NCBI RefSeq assembly: GCF_025362435.1
Contig: NZ_JANYGL010000148.1
Coordinates: 1-56,989 of the forward strand
Length of the DNA: 56,989 bases
Reading direction: 5' to 3'
From: Polymorphobacter sp.
Lineage (GTDB): Bacteria; Pseudomonadota; Alphaproteobacteria; Sphingomonadales; Sphingomonadaceae
Below the pieces are notes generated by a model. That model did no database searches and was not told the DNA's origin. It worked only from the letters and a program-made list of their open reading frames with translations. Shown here in pieces: positions 18,168-28,216 of the stretch. How positions within the stretch are numbered: position 1 is the stretch's first letter; the number at the start of each line of letters is the position of its first letter. The translations under genes were made by a program, and so were the position numbers.

Positions 18168-20090
18168 AAGGTTGACCGCGAGAAAGTCGGCCGTCGCCTT
18201 GAGCATCGCCATGCGCGTCTCGCTGCGCGACGGCCAATGATCCTCGCCCTTTAGCTGGACGACTTCGGTCGAACGTCCGGCGCGGGTCAGTGCCGCCGCC
18301 ATTATCTTGCTTTGCGCGAACTCCACGACGGTATCGTCGATACCGTGGATCAGCAGGATCGGCACGGTCACCTTCGCCGCCTGCTTAGCCGGGGAGATCA
18401 GGTCGAGCGCCGGATCGTTTCGCGATTGCGCGCCCATGAAGCGCTGCCAAAAGCGGAGGACGCGGCCGGGTCCGCCATTGACCGCCTGCGCGGTTGCCAG
18501 CATCGGACGGAGGTCGGAGGGTCCGGCGAGCGAGATGGCGCAGGCATAGATACCCGACTGCAACGTGACGCCGGCAAGCGCGGCATAACCACCGTAGCTC
18601 CCCCCGGCGATGCACACCCGCGCCGGGTCGATCGTCCCGGCGGCGCCGAGGAACTTCACGCCGTCCGACAAGTCGGTCTGCATCTTGCGACCCCATTCGC
18701 CGAAGCCTGCGGTATGAAAATGCTCCCCAAAGCCGGTTGAGCCGCGGAACTCCGGCTGAAGCACCGCATAGCCGCGCGACGCGAGCGCCTGCGACCACCA
18801 GTCGAACCCGGCTTCATCGCGCGCGCCCGGGCCGCCGTGGGCGAGAACGATGAGCGGCAGCTTGGCACCCGCGCGCGCTGGAGGCAGCGTCAGGTACGCG
18901 GGGATGCTGAGCCCATCGGCGGCAGGGTAGGCGATCAGCTTGCGCTCGAGGATATCGTCGACCGATATCTCGCGATACTCGTCGGCGATCAAGCTGGCGT
19001 GGTGGGTGGCGGTATCAAGCAGGAAGAAAGCCGCGCCGAAACGCCCGCCCTCGACCTTGAGGATGATCTTGCGATGATCGTCCGACCATGATGCGAGCTC
19101 GACAACGGCGTTTGGAAAGGCCCTGGTGACCTGCGCCCAAAGGTGGGCATCCTCGGGCGCAAAGAAAGTATAGTTGATGCCCGGGCCCGACTCGCGGCGG
19201 ATGCCGATCAACACGCCAGTCCGCGCGTCGTGGATCGGTTCGCCGTCGTCGAGGATGGCGACTGGCTCGGATGCATGATCGGCACCGAGTGCGACTTCGC
19301 GATATCGCTCGATTTCCTCGCCCGGAACACTCACGAGGATGGTGTTGGCATCGCGCCCGAAGCCGCGCACCGACGGGGCGTCGATCGGGTCGATCTCGCG
19401 CATCGAGCGCGTCAGGTGGCCGTCGCGCCCGGTCGACAGCGTCCACTCGCCCGGCTTGTCGTCATAATCTACCCGCGCCACGAGTTGGCCCGCTCTGTCG
19501 ACCACCCAGCCGCGAGTCACGACCGCGCCCAACGCAACCTGTCGCGAGTGACCCGTATCGAGGTCGGTCCGCATCATCGTCAGGACGCCGCGCTGGTCGG
19601 GGAACGAGATGCCCTCGGTGAAAGCGACGGGTTTGCCGTCGATCATCCGGATCACCGGCAAGGCCGCGGCGGTGTTGAGCAGCCGCGTCACCCCGGTAAC
19701 GACTCCGTCCAGCATTTGTCGCGACCGGTTTTTTCCAAGGTCATAATCGACGACCTGGAGATATTCGCGCTTGTTGCCGCTGAGATTATAGACCCACGCA
19801 GTCGTCGAGGTTGCAATCAGCAAGTGGTTCTCGCCAGCCCAGAGCAAAGCGCGGAGCTTGGTGTCGCCCGCCCGTGCCCCGTGCAAAAGCTTCATGTCGG
19901 CGGTACTGCGAACCTGGACCTGGCGGTCGTGCTCGTCACCGACAAAGAACGCTAGCTTGCTGCCGTCGGGCGAGATTTCGATCTCGTCGACGCTTGGCAG
20001 ATGGCCATATGCCTCCAGCGCCGGCACGGCCGCGGCGGGCACGGCTCCGCAGATCATCGCCCAGCCGAACCAGAATAATAAGCGACTCAT
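18150..20090 (-). CDS. S9 family prolyl oligopeptidase-like serine peptidase
   Basis: A 646-residue exported enzyme with a signal peptide (MSRLLFWFGWAMICGAV, ending AAA). Residues 25-380 form the beta-propeller domain (ISPDGSKLAFFVGD). The C-terminal alpha/beta-hydrolase domain carries GGSYGG with nucleophile Ser498, Asp585 in GIDDTVVEF and His618 in EDHWPS, an intact triad. It resembles the S9C acylaminoacyl-peptidase/dipeptidyl-peptidase group and would cleave short peptides in the periplasm or outside. It sits back to back with the DUF1800 gene and converges on a TonB receptor. Confidence 0.92.
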   Translation of the reverse strand: MSRLLFWFGWAMICGAVPAAAVPALEAYGHLPSVDEIEISPDGSKLAFFVGDEHDRQVQVRSTADMKLLHGARAGDTKLRALLWAGENHLLIATSTTAWVYNLSGNKREYLQVVDYDLGKNRSRQMLDGVVTGVTRLLNTAAALPVIRMIDGKPVAFTEGISFPDQRGVLTMMRTDLDTGHSRQVALGAVVTRGWVVDRAGQLVARVDYDDKPGEWTLSTGRDGHLTRSMREIDPIDAPSVRGFGRDANTILVSVPGEEIERYREVALGADHASEPVAILDDGEPIHDARTGVLIGIRRESGPGINYTFFAPEDAHLWAQVTRAFPNAVVELASWSDDHRKIILKVEGGRFGAAFFLLDTATHHASLIADEYREISVDDILERKLIAYPAADGLSIPAYLTLPPARAGAKLPLIVLAHGGPGARDEAGFDWWSQALASRGYAVLQPEFRGSTGFGEHFHTAGFGEWGRKMQTDLSDGVKFLGAAGTIDPARVCIAGGSYGGYAALAGVTLQSGIYACAISLAGPSDLRPMLATAQAVNGGPGRVLRFWQRFMGAQSRNDPALDLISPAKQAAKVTVPILLIHGIDDTVVEFAQSKIMAAALTRAGRSTEVVQLKGEDHWPSRSETRMAMLKATADFLAVNLPAGTP

Positions 20091-20235
20091 TCGGCCCCCC
20101 GACCATCAGCGATGTCCACTGTCCGCCCGATTGCTCCCGCCGGTCAACCCCGCCTTCAGGATGATAGGTCGCGCGCATTCAGGACAGCTTAACGGCCATG
20201 CGCGCTAGGGTGGATGTCGAAACGGAGACTTGGCC

Positions 20236-21795
<1,560 letters not shown>

Positions 21796-21822
21796 CGACG
21801 TGAGGCTCGCTCTACCCACATT

Positions 21823-21848
21823 GTCATCCCGGCGAAGGCCGGGATGAC
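21823..21848. repeat. GTCATCCCGGC palindromic repeat
   Basis: Perfect 11-bp arms (GTCATCCCGGC and its complement) close a GAAG loop, between the DUF1800 and DUF1501 genes. It is the canonical single copy of the palindrome family in this window. It could lower read-through or stabilise the upstream message in the operon. Confidence 0.7.
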
Positions 21849-21894
21849 ATCTGGGAGTTTTCGCTCTGACCGATCACGACCAAGGAGGGTCATC

Positions 21895-23097
21895 ATGGAC
21901 CGCCGTTCGCTGCTCAAGCTTGCCGCCGCCGGGCTACCGCTCGCTTTCTCCGGCAAGCTGTTCGCCGCGCCTGCCGCCGGGAGCACTCGGCTGCTCGTCG
22001 TCTTCCTGCGCGGGGCGTATGACGCGGCCAACGTCACGATCCCGCTCGGCGACTTCTACACAAGGTCGCGCCCGACGATCGGCATTGCCCGGCCCGACCC
22101 GGCGAACCCGCTCGCGGCGCTCCCGCTCGACGCCAATTGGGGGCTCCACCCGGCGCTCAGGGACTCGCTCTATTCGCTGTGGGCGAAGCGGCAGATCGCT
22201 TTCGTCCCGTTCGCCGGGACCGACGACATGACGCGGAGCCACTTCGAGACGCAGGACACGATCGAGCTCGGCCAGCCGATCGGCGGGGCGCGCAACTACG
22301 CCTCGGGGTTCATGGCGCGGCTCGCGGCGACGCTGTCGGCGGGGACTGCGACGCCCTCCCCGATCGCCTTCACCGATCAGGTCCCGCTCAGCTTTCGCGG
22401 CGGCAGCCCGATCCCCAACATCGCGCTCGGCGGGGTCGGCAAACCGGGGATCGATGACCGCCAGGCGAAGCTGATCTCGGCGATGTACGCCGGCGACGGA
22501 CTCGGCAAGTCGGTCGACGAGGGCTTCGAGGTTCGGAACGAGGTCTATCAAAGCCTCACCGGCGAGATGGTCGCGGCGAACCGCGGCGCGGTCTCGCCGA
22601 AGGGGTTCGAGCTGTCGGCGCGGCGAATGGGGCGGCTGATGGCGACCGACTTCACCCTCGGCTTCGTCGACGTCGGCGGGTGGGACACCCACGTCAACCA
22701 GGGTGGCGCAACCGGCTACCTCGCCACCCGCCTGACCGAGCTCGGCACCGGGCTGGCCGGGTTCGTCGAGGAGATCGGCCCGGCGGCGTGGTCGAACACC
22801 GTCGTCGTCGTCGTCTCCGAATTCGGCCGCACCTTCCACGAGAACGGCAACAAGGGCACCGACCACGGTCACGGCAGCAGCTATTGGGTGATGGGCGGCG
22901 GCGTCCGCGGCGGGCGCTTTGCCGGGCCGCAGGTCGCGCTGACCGAGGCGAGCCTCAACCAGGGCCGCGACCTGCCGGTGCTGACCGATTATCGCGCGCT
23001 GATGGGCGGGCTGTTCGCGCGGATGTACGGGCTCGGCGGCGATCGGTTGGCGAGCGTGTTTCCGGGTGCGAGGGCGAGCGATTTGGGGCTGGTTTGA
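21895..23097 (+). CDS. DUF1501 family exported protein
   Basis: A 400-residue protein starting at the ATG after a strong AAGGAGGG site. The N-terminus MDRRSLLKLAAAGLPL has a twin-arginine-like motif and ends at AFA-type residues (KLFAA), so Tat export is likely. Conserved features include VVFLRGAYDAANV, LHPALRDSLYSLW, GWDTHVNQG, VVVVSEFGRTFHENGNKGTDHGHG (read in two parts) and the DHGHG histidines of the sulfatase/phosphatase-like fold. It pairs with the upstream DUF1800 gene, and the pair is commonly conserved. The role is unknown. Confidence 0.92.
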   Translation: MDRRSLLKLAAAGLPLAFSGKLFAAPAAGSTRLLVVFLRGAYDAANVTIPLGDFYTRSRPTIGIARPDPANPLAALPLDANWGLHPALRDSLYSLWAKRQIAFVPFAGTDDMTRSHFETQDTIELGQPIGGARNYASGFMARLAATLSAGTATPSPIAFTDQVPLSFRGGSPIPNIALGGVGKPGIDDRQAKLISAMYAGDGLGKSVDEGFEVRNEVYQSLTGEMVAANRGAVSPKGFELSARRMGRLMATDFTLGFVDVGGWDTHVNQGGATGYLATRLTELGTGLAGFVEEIGPAAWSNTVVVVVSEFGRTFHENGNKGTDHGHGSSYWVMGGGVRGGRFAGPQVALTEASLNQGRDLPVLTDYRALMGGLFARMYGLGGDRLASVFPGARASDLGLV

Positions 23098-23123
23098 GGA
23101 GCGTCGAGTAAGTCCACCGGCTG

Positions 23124-23208
23124 AAAATTGTCATCCCGGCGCAGGCCGGGACCCAGATCACCGCCTGTCGAGATCATGGGTCCCGGCCTTCGCCGGGATG
23201 ACAATTTT
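23124..23208. terminator. Large two-repeat inverted structure acting as bidirectional terminator
   Basis: Two GTCATCCCGGC-type repeats face each other. The left arm from 23124 (AAAATTGTCATCCCGGCG, then AGGCCGGGACCCA) pairs with the right arm ending at 23208 with a single internal mismatch over about 32 bp. Each side ends in TTTT when read outward. It sits exactly between the converging DUF1501 and metallophosphoesterase genes, so it fits an intrinsic terminator for both strands. Confidence 0.65.
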
Positions 23209-23229
23209 GGAGGCGGCGAAGCTTATCCC

Positions 23230-24612
23230 TTAACCCGCTTTCGCCGCCGGAACCTGCGCGAGGTCGCACTTCGACCGTTGCCCCGTGATCGTGCAGCGGT
23301 TGACCACCCGGCCGTCGACCCCGTGAACCAGCGCGCGCCACGAGTCCGCACCGGTCCGCTCGAGCGTCATGTAGCCGAAGCCGTCGATCCACGACGCGAA
23401 CCTTGCCACCGCCGCTCCCGGCGCCGGCTCGGCTCCCGGCGGCAGGTGTTCGGGCAGCGGCACGATATCCTCGAGCGTGCCCGAGAAGCCGGTTATGAAC
23501 TGGCTCGGCTGGTTGCTGGTGAAGCTGACCTGCTCCCATGCGTGGTAATGCCCCGATAGGACAATCGCGACGCCCGCCGGCAGCTGGCGCGGGCCGTGCG
23601 CGCCGAACACCGACTGGATCGACAGATTGCCGGGACTCATCGTGGCGACGCCCAACTTGGCGGTGGCGGCGAAACCGAGGATCGGATGGTGGTCGACCGC
23701 AAAGGTGTAGCGCGCCTTCGCCGCCAGCGCCGCGAGCGACTGGTAGGTCGCCTCGAACGCCGCGTGCTTCCAATCGTCCGGAGCGAAGGCCTTGGAGCCC
23801 GCGACCGCCATGTCGAGCATGACGAGTTGCGCGCCGTGGCCGAGCGGAACCGCATAAGGCTCGCTCCAGTCGCCGGACTGGTCGTTCGCCGGGTCGTCGC
23901 AGTCGCGCTTGTCGACGCGTGGCCGTCCGTCGAGGAAGCGCCACCAGCCTTGACCCGCGCGGTTGCACGTCTCGTGATTGCCGCGCGCCGGGGCGATCGG
24001 CGCAACCGCGAGCAGCGGTGCGCCGGGGCCGAAGAAGTCGGCGCGCCACGAGTCCCAGCCGTACCCCCAGACGCTGCCGGTGCAGCCGGTCTCGCCCGCC
24101 GGGCACGGGTTCTCGCGATACTGGTAGTCGCCGACGTGGACGATCAGGTCGGGCTTCCACTTCGCCGCCGACGCGGCAATGCGGGCGAAAGGATATTGCG
24201 CCGGGTCGTTGCACGGCTGATAGGCGTGATCCGCTGCCTTCAACCGGCAGCCGGTGTCGCCGATGACGACGATGCGGCGGATGTCGCGCTTAGGCACGGG
24301 CAGCTCGGTCCCGTCGACCGTGGCGCGCTTTGCCCCGGCGGGAAGCATCGCCTCGCACACCGTCACCGGGAACGCCGAAGGCTTCGCGTTCTCCGGTGTC
24401 GACGCGGTCGGGCGCTGTGGCACCGTCGCGGCGGCGAAACGCACCGTCATCACGACATCATGCCCGTCGACCCGCATCACCGGGCACGTCGTGTCGGCAG
24501 TGACGACCCGCGCGATCGCCCCGCCATCGCCCATGACGACATAGGCGGAGTTGGGGGCGGCCACTGCAGGAGCCGCGACCATCACGGCGAGGAGCGAGAT
24601 CAGGCGACGCAT
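23230..24612 (-). CDS. Exported metallophosphoesterase
   Basis: A 460-residue protein with a signal peptide (to AVA-AP, residue 19). After an N-terminal beta domain of about 110 residues comes the calcineurin-like phosphoesterase domain: GDTG (Asp119), GDY (Asp162), GNHE (Asn212-His213) and GHYHAWE toward the end, all metal ligands present. It resembles purple-acid-type phosphatases with a fibronectin-like N-domain. It lies 25 bases downstream of a TonB receptor gene on the same strand, so uptake of a phosphate-containing compound linked to its hydrolysis is plausible. A putative Pho box is upstream of the pair. Confidence 0.88.
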   Translation of the reverse strand: MRRLISLLAVMVAAPAVAAPNSAYVVMGDGGAIARVVTADTTCPVMRVDGHDVVMTVRFAAATVPQRPTASTPENAKPSAFPVTVCEAMLPAGAKRATVDGTELPVPKRDIRRIVVIGDTGCRLKAADHAYQPCNDPAQYPFARIAASAAKWKPDLIVHVGDYQYRENPCPAGETGCTGSVWGYGWDSWRADFFGPGAPLLAVAPIAPARGNHETCNRAGQGWWRFLDGRPRVDKRDCDDPANDQSGDWSEPYAVPLGHGAQLVMLDMAVAGSKAFAPDDWKHAAFEATYQSLAALAAKARYTFAVDHHPILGFAATAKLGVATMSPGNLSIQSVFGAHGPRQLPAGVAIVLSGHYHAWEQVSFTSNQPSQFITGFSGTLEDIVPLPEHLPPGAEPAPGAAVARFASWIDGFGYMTLERTGADSWRALVHGVDGRVVNRCTITGQRSKCDLAQVPAAKAG

Positions 24613-24637
24613 AGCTGTTCCATCACCCGCGAGCCTA

Positions 24638-27079
24638 TCAGAAGCGCACGCGAACCTGCGCTTGGTAACTCCGGCCGGGCTGGAAGAAATACAGCGCCTG
24701 CCCGGCGTTGGTCGACGAGCCGATGCTCGTCGTCGAGCGGTCCTCGAACAGGTTATAAACCGTCATGCCAACGGTGAAGTTGCGCATCGAGTAGCTGACC
24801 GCGGCGATGCCGTTGCTGTACGCGCCGATCCGCACGAGCTGGTTGGTGTCGGCGTACTGGTGCCCAATGAACTTGTGGAGGTAGCTGACGCTATAACCGT
24901 TGTGGCTGTAGATCGCGCCGAGCAGTGCCGTGTAGTTCGGCGCCTGCGCCAGCCAAAGGTTGGTCGCATCGGCCTTCGAGGTGTTGAGCGAGCCGTTGGC
25001 GATCGCAGTAAGCCCGGTCACGACCGCGTAGCTGACCTGGCCTTCGATGCCTTTGTACGTCGCGCTGCTCGCGCTCTGTGTGGCGATGCCCGACGACGGG
25101 TCGACGAAGGTCGAGTTGCTCGACTTGATGTAATAGATGTCGAAGTCGACGTTGAGCTGGTTGCCGGCGTAGACCGTGCCGGCCTGGTAGTTGGTCGTCT
25201 TGGTCGGCTGGAGCAGCGCGCCGCCGATCGTGCCGCTTGCGGTCGGGGTCGCCGCCTCGAGGCTGTTGCTCAGTGAGGGGACGAGGAAGCCCTTGGCGAA
25301 CTGGCCGTAGACCGAGAAATTGGGCTGGATCAGGAAGTTGAACGACGCATACGGCAGCGTCGGCTTGTACGACGTCTGGGCGACGATGCCGACGCGCGAT
25401 GACTGGGCGGCGATCGGCGTGTTGATCTTGCGGGTGAAGTCCTGGACCTTGACGCCCGGGGTGATCGTCAGTCGGTCGTCGAGCAATTTGAACTCGAACT
25501 CGCCGAAGCCCTGGATCTGGTCCCAGCTCGTGTGCTCGTCATAGTTGATATAAAGCGGCACCGGCTGGCCGTTGAGCTGGACATTTGCCGGCTTGTCGGT
25601 CTGGCGCAGGTTGTAGAACTTCGACATCGCGGCGAAGTCGAAATCGCCCGCGGCGGTGAATGCCCCGGCGGCGTAGGCCTGCGTGATATCATAGTCGTAG
25701 CGATAGCGGTGCGAGGTCGAGTGCTCATACCACACGCCGGCCTTGGCGATGCCGAACGACGTCTCGTAGTTGGCCTGGGCGATATCGCCCGAGGTCCGGT
25801 ACTGGTTGACCTTGGTATAGCCGGCGATGTTGCCGATGTTCTTCACCGCGACCCCGGCGGGGTTGAGCGTCGTCGTTTGGCCGATGACGTTCGTCGGGGA
25901 GGCGACGGTGCACGTCGTCGTCGTCGCGGTCAGGCAGTAGGTCGAGGTGTTCTCTGCCGAAAACGTGAAGTTCTTGTAGAAATACGTATAGGCCTTGTTG
26001 TCGAAGGTCAGTTTGTCGGTGATCTTGCCCTGGAAGCGGACGATCTCGAAGTCGGTCGCCTTGTGCGTCCAGTTCCAGTCCTGGTTGCCCGGCGAGTAAT
26101 TCGGCGCGGTGAACTGCGCGGTGTTCACCAGCCCGAAGCTCTTGCCGTACAGGCCGATCTGCGAGGCGGGGTCGCACGTCGCCTGCGAGACTTCGCCCGG
26201 CGCCACGCCGGTCGCCTTGGCGGCGTTCGGCCCGTTGAAGCAGCCGGCGCCATTATTGTCCGACTGGCGGTAGAAGTCCTGGTTGTAGCTGGCGAGGACG
26301 CTGATCTTGCCCCACGATCCAAGCGGCTTCTCGACCTTGCCGAAGCCGTTGACGAACCACGCCCCCGAACCGGTCAGCGCGCCATTGGTCGCCTTGTATT
26401 CGCCGACGATCACCGCCTTCAGTCCGCCGAGCCGGTCGCTGGCACCGGTCTGGATCGTGCCGCGACCGAGGACGGTGTCGTAGCTGCCGTAAACACCTTC
26501 CGCCTCGAACAGGCGGGTATCGGTGACTTCGCGCGAGATGATGTGGACGTTGCCGCCATAGCTCGCCTGCCCGAGGTCGGTCGCCGAACCGGGGCCGCGG
26601 TCGACGATGATCCGTTCATAGGTGCCGCTCGGAAAATAGGCGGTCGAATGGTGGGTCGGGTCGTTCGAATCGCCGAACGGGACGCCGTCGTAGGTGATGT
26701 TGAACTGGCCGTCCTTGAAGCCGCGCAGCACGGTCTTCGACTCGCTCAGCCCGGGACCGTTGCCGTTGCTCGTCCCCGACGCGCCCGGTGTCAGCAGTAT
26801 GACGTCGGAAAAATCGGCGGTCGGCAGGACCGCCTTGTCGATGATCGCGCGGCTGATGATCGACTGCGGCTCGAAGGTGAACACCGACGACGTGATCGGC
26901 GTCTCCTGGTTGACCCGCGTGGCGGTGACGACGATGTCGTCGGTGTTGCGGATGCTCGATGAATCAACCGCATCGCCGGCGGGGGTTGCCGCCGCGACGT
27001 CGACGCCGGCCTGCGCCATCGTCGCGATAAGCAACGCACCCATCGCGACGCCCGCGCGCAATCCTAGCCCGATCGTCAT
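24638..27079 (-). CDS. TonB-dependent outer membrane receptor
   Basis: An 813-residue receptor. The ATG at 27077-27079 is preferred (GGGGGAC upstream) over a TTG 24 bases earlier. Signal peptide MTIGLGLRAGVAMGALLIAT ends at QAG-VD. TonB-box-like DDIVVTATRV, plug elements (TVLRGFKDGQFNITYDG, IIVDRGPGSATDLGQASYGG) and the barrel ending in QVRVRF follow. It contains two close Cys pairs in loop regions (CFNG...CDP; CLTATTTTC). First gene of a pair with the metallophosphoesterase. The ligand is unknown. Confidence 0.92.
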   Translation of the reverse strand: MTIGLGLRAGVAMGALLIATMAQAGVDVAAATPAGDAVDSSSIRNTDDIVVTATRVNQETPITSSVFTFEPQSIISRAIIDKAVLPTADFSDVILLTPGASGTSNGNGPGLSESKTVLRGFKDGQFNITYDGVPFGDSNDPTHHSTAYFPSGTYERIIVDRGPGSATDLGQASYGGNVHIISREVTDTRLFEAEGVYGSYDTVLGRGTIQTGASDRLGGLKAVIVGEYKATNGALTGSGAWFVNGFGKVEKPLGSWGKISVLASYNQDFYRQSDNNGAGCFNGPNAAKATGVAPGEVSQATCDPASQIGLYGKSFGLVNTAQFTAPNYSPGNQDWNWTHKATDFEIVRFQGKITDKLTFDNKAYTYFYKNFTFSAENTSTYCLTATTTTCTVASPTNVIGQTTTLNPAGVAVKNIGNIAGYTKVNQYRTSGDIAQANYETSFGIAKAGVWYEHSTSHRYRYDYDITQAYAAGAFTAAGDFDFAAMSKFYNLRQTDKPANVQLNGQPVPLYINYDEHTSWDQIQGFGEFEFKLLDDRLTITPGVKVQDFTRKINTPIAAQSSRVGIVAQTSYKPTLPYASFNFLIQPNFSVYGQFAKGFLVPSLSNSLEAATPTASGTIGGALLQPTKTTNYQAGTVYAGNQLNVDFDIYYIKSSNSTFVDPSSGIATQSASSATYKGIEGQVSYAVVTGLTAIANGSLNTSKADATNLWLAQAPNYTALLGAIYSHNGYSVSYLHKFIGHQYADTNQLVRIGAYSNGIAAVSYSMRNFTVGMTVYNLFEDRSTTSIGSSTNAGQALYFFQPGRSYQAQVRVRF

Positions 27080-27141
27080 GTCGCCGTCCCCCGCCGTCGG
27101 CAATCGCTGCCGGATGTCGTGCAGGCGGGTTAGGGTCGCTT

Positions 27142-27159
27142 CGTGACAGGATGGTTACG
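27142..27159 (-). promoter_or_regulatory. Candidate Pho box upstream of receptor-phosphoesterase operon
   Basis: Read on the minus strand, CCGTAAC-CATC-CTGTCAC gives two 7-base direct half-sites with a 4-base spacer. Against the Pho consensus half-site CTGTCAT one matches 6 of 7 and the other 4 of 7. It is 63 bases upstream of the receptor start, the right place for PhoB activation. The match is imperfect and was found by eye. Confidence 0.35.
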
Positions 27160-27210
27160 GCGCGATGCCGTTTTGAAGACAGGGCGCGACTATTACCGAC
27201 TGTGGCCGAT

Positions 27211-28149
27211 TTACCCGAAATCGCGCGCCGCAGCACACGCTCCCAGCCGCGCCGTCGCGGCGAAGAAGCCGGCGATCGTGTCGTCGATGATATGTTTGAC
27301 CGGCTGGACGCTGTCGATCAGCCCCGCGGTCTGCCCGGCGAGCCCGACAGATGCCTCCATGTCGCCGCCGAAATACAGGTCGAGGATGCGCGCGAAGGTG
27401 TCGGGGGGCATCAGCCCGGTCTCGGCCATCGCCGCAGTCCGTGCCGTCTTGAGCGCGCGGATGCATGGGCTCGCGCGCTTGTTGAGGACGTAGGTGCCGG
27501 TCTCCTTCGCCGCGACGATCGCCGCCTTGTAGTTGTCGTGAACCGGGCTTTCGGCGGCGCTGACGAAGCGCGTCCCCATCTGCACCGCTTCGGCGCCGAG
27601 GGCGAACGCCGCTGCCATCCCGGCGCCGTCCATGATGCCGCCCGCCGCGATCAGCGGGACGTCGACCGCGCGCCGGATCGCCTGGAGCAGGACGAGCGTC
27701 GACACTTCCTCGGGGTTCTTGAAGCCGCCGCCCTCGGCGCCCTCGACGACGAGTCCGTCGATCCCGGCAGCGACGCATTTCATCGCGGCGTCGAGCGTCG
27801 GCACGGCGTGGTAGACGACGATCCCCGCCGCCTTGAGCGGACCGATGAACTTCGCCGGCGAGCCCGCCGAGGTGGTGACGAACTTGACCCCGGACTCGCA
27901 GATGAAGCGGACCATCGCGTCGTCCTTGAGGAACAGGATCGGCAGATTGACGCCGAACGGCGCGCTCGTCAGGTCGCGCATCTTGAGGATTTCGGCCTTG
28001 CAGTTCTCGGTCTCGCCCGACGACGTCTCGATGATGCCGAGCCCGCCGGCGTTGCACACCGCGCTCGCGAGTTGCGACCGCGCGATCCACCCCATCGGCG
28101 CCTGGACGATCGGATAGCGCGCGCCGGTATGCGCAAGGACTCGGTTCAT
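27211..28149 (-). CDS. Nitronate monooxygenase (2-nitropropane dioxygenase family)
   Basis: A 312-residue FMN-binding TIM-barrel enzyme. ATG 28147-28149 is preceded by GGGAGAT. Motifs: YPIVQAPMGWIARSQLASAV at the N-terminus, GIDGLVVEGAEGGG (phosphate/His-loop region, although Gly-Ala-Glu replaces the usual Gly-x-Glu-Ala-Gly-Gly-His, so the His is missing), PLIAAGGIMDG and GAEAVQMGTRF for FMN phosphate. The family oxidises alkyl nitronates, and some members are enoyl reductases. With the catalytic His absent it may be a different flavin enzyme of the family. It is followed upstream by the MFS gene on the same strand, 67 bases apart. Confidence 0.85.
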   Translation of the reverse strand: MNRVLAHTGARYPIVQAPMGWIARSQLASAVCNAGGLGIIETSSGETENCKAEILKMRDLTSAPFGVNLPILFLKDDAMVRFICESGVKFVTTSAGSPAKFIGPLKAAGIVVYHAVPTLDAAMKCVAAGIDGLVVEGAEGGGFKNPEEVSTLVLLQAIRRAVDVPLIAAGGIMDGAGMAAAFALGAEAVQMGTRFVSAAESPVHDNYKAAIVAAKETGTYVLNKRASPCIRALKTARTAAMAETGLMPPDTFARILDLYFGGDMEASVGLAGQTAGLIDSVQPVKHIIDDTIAGFFAATARLGACAAARDFG

Positions 28150-28216
28150 CGGTATCTCCCCATTTTCGCCAATCTTGCCGGTCACGCGGCGGCGCTGCAA
28201 CCGCACCACCGCGCGC

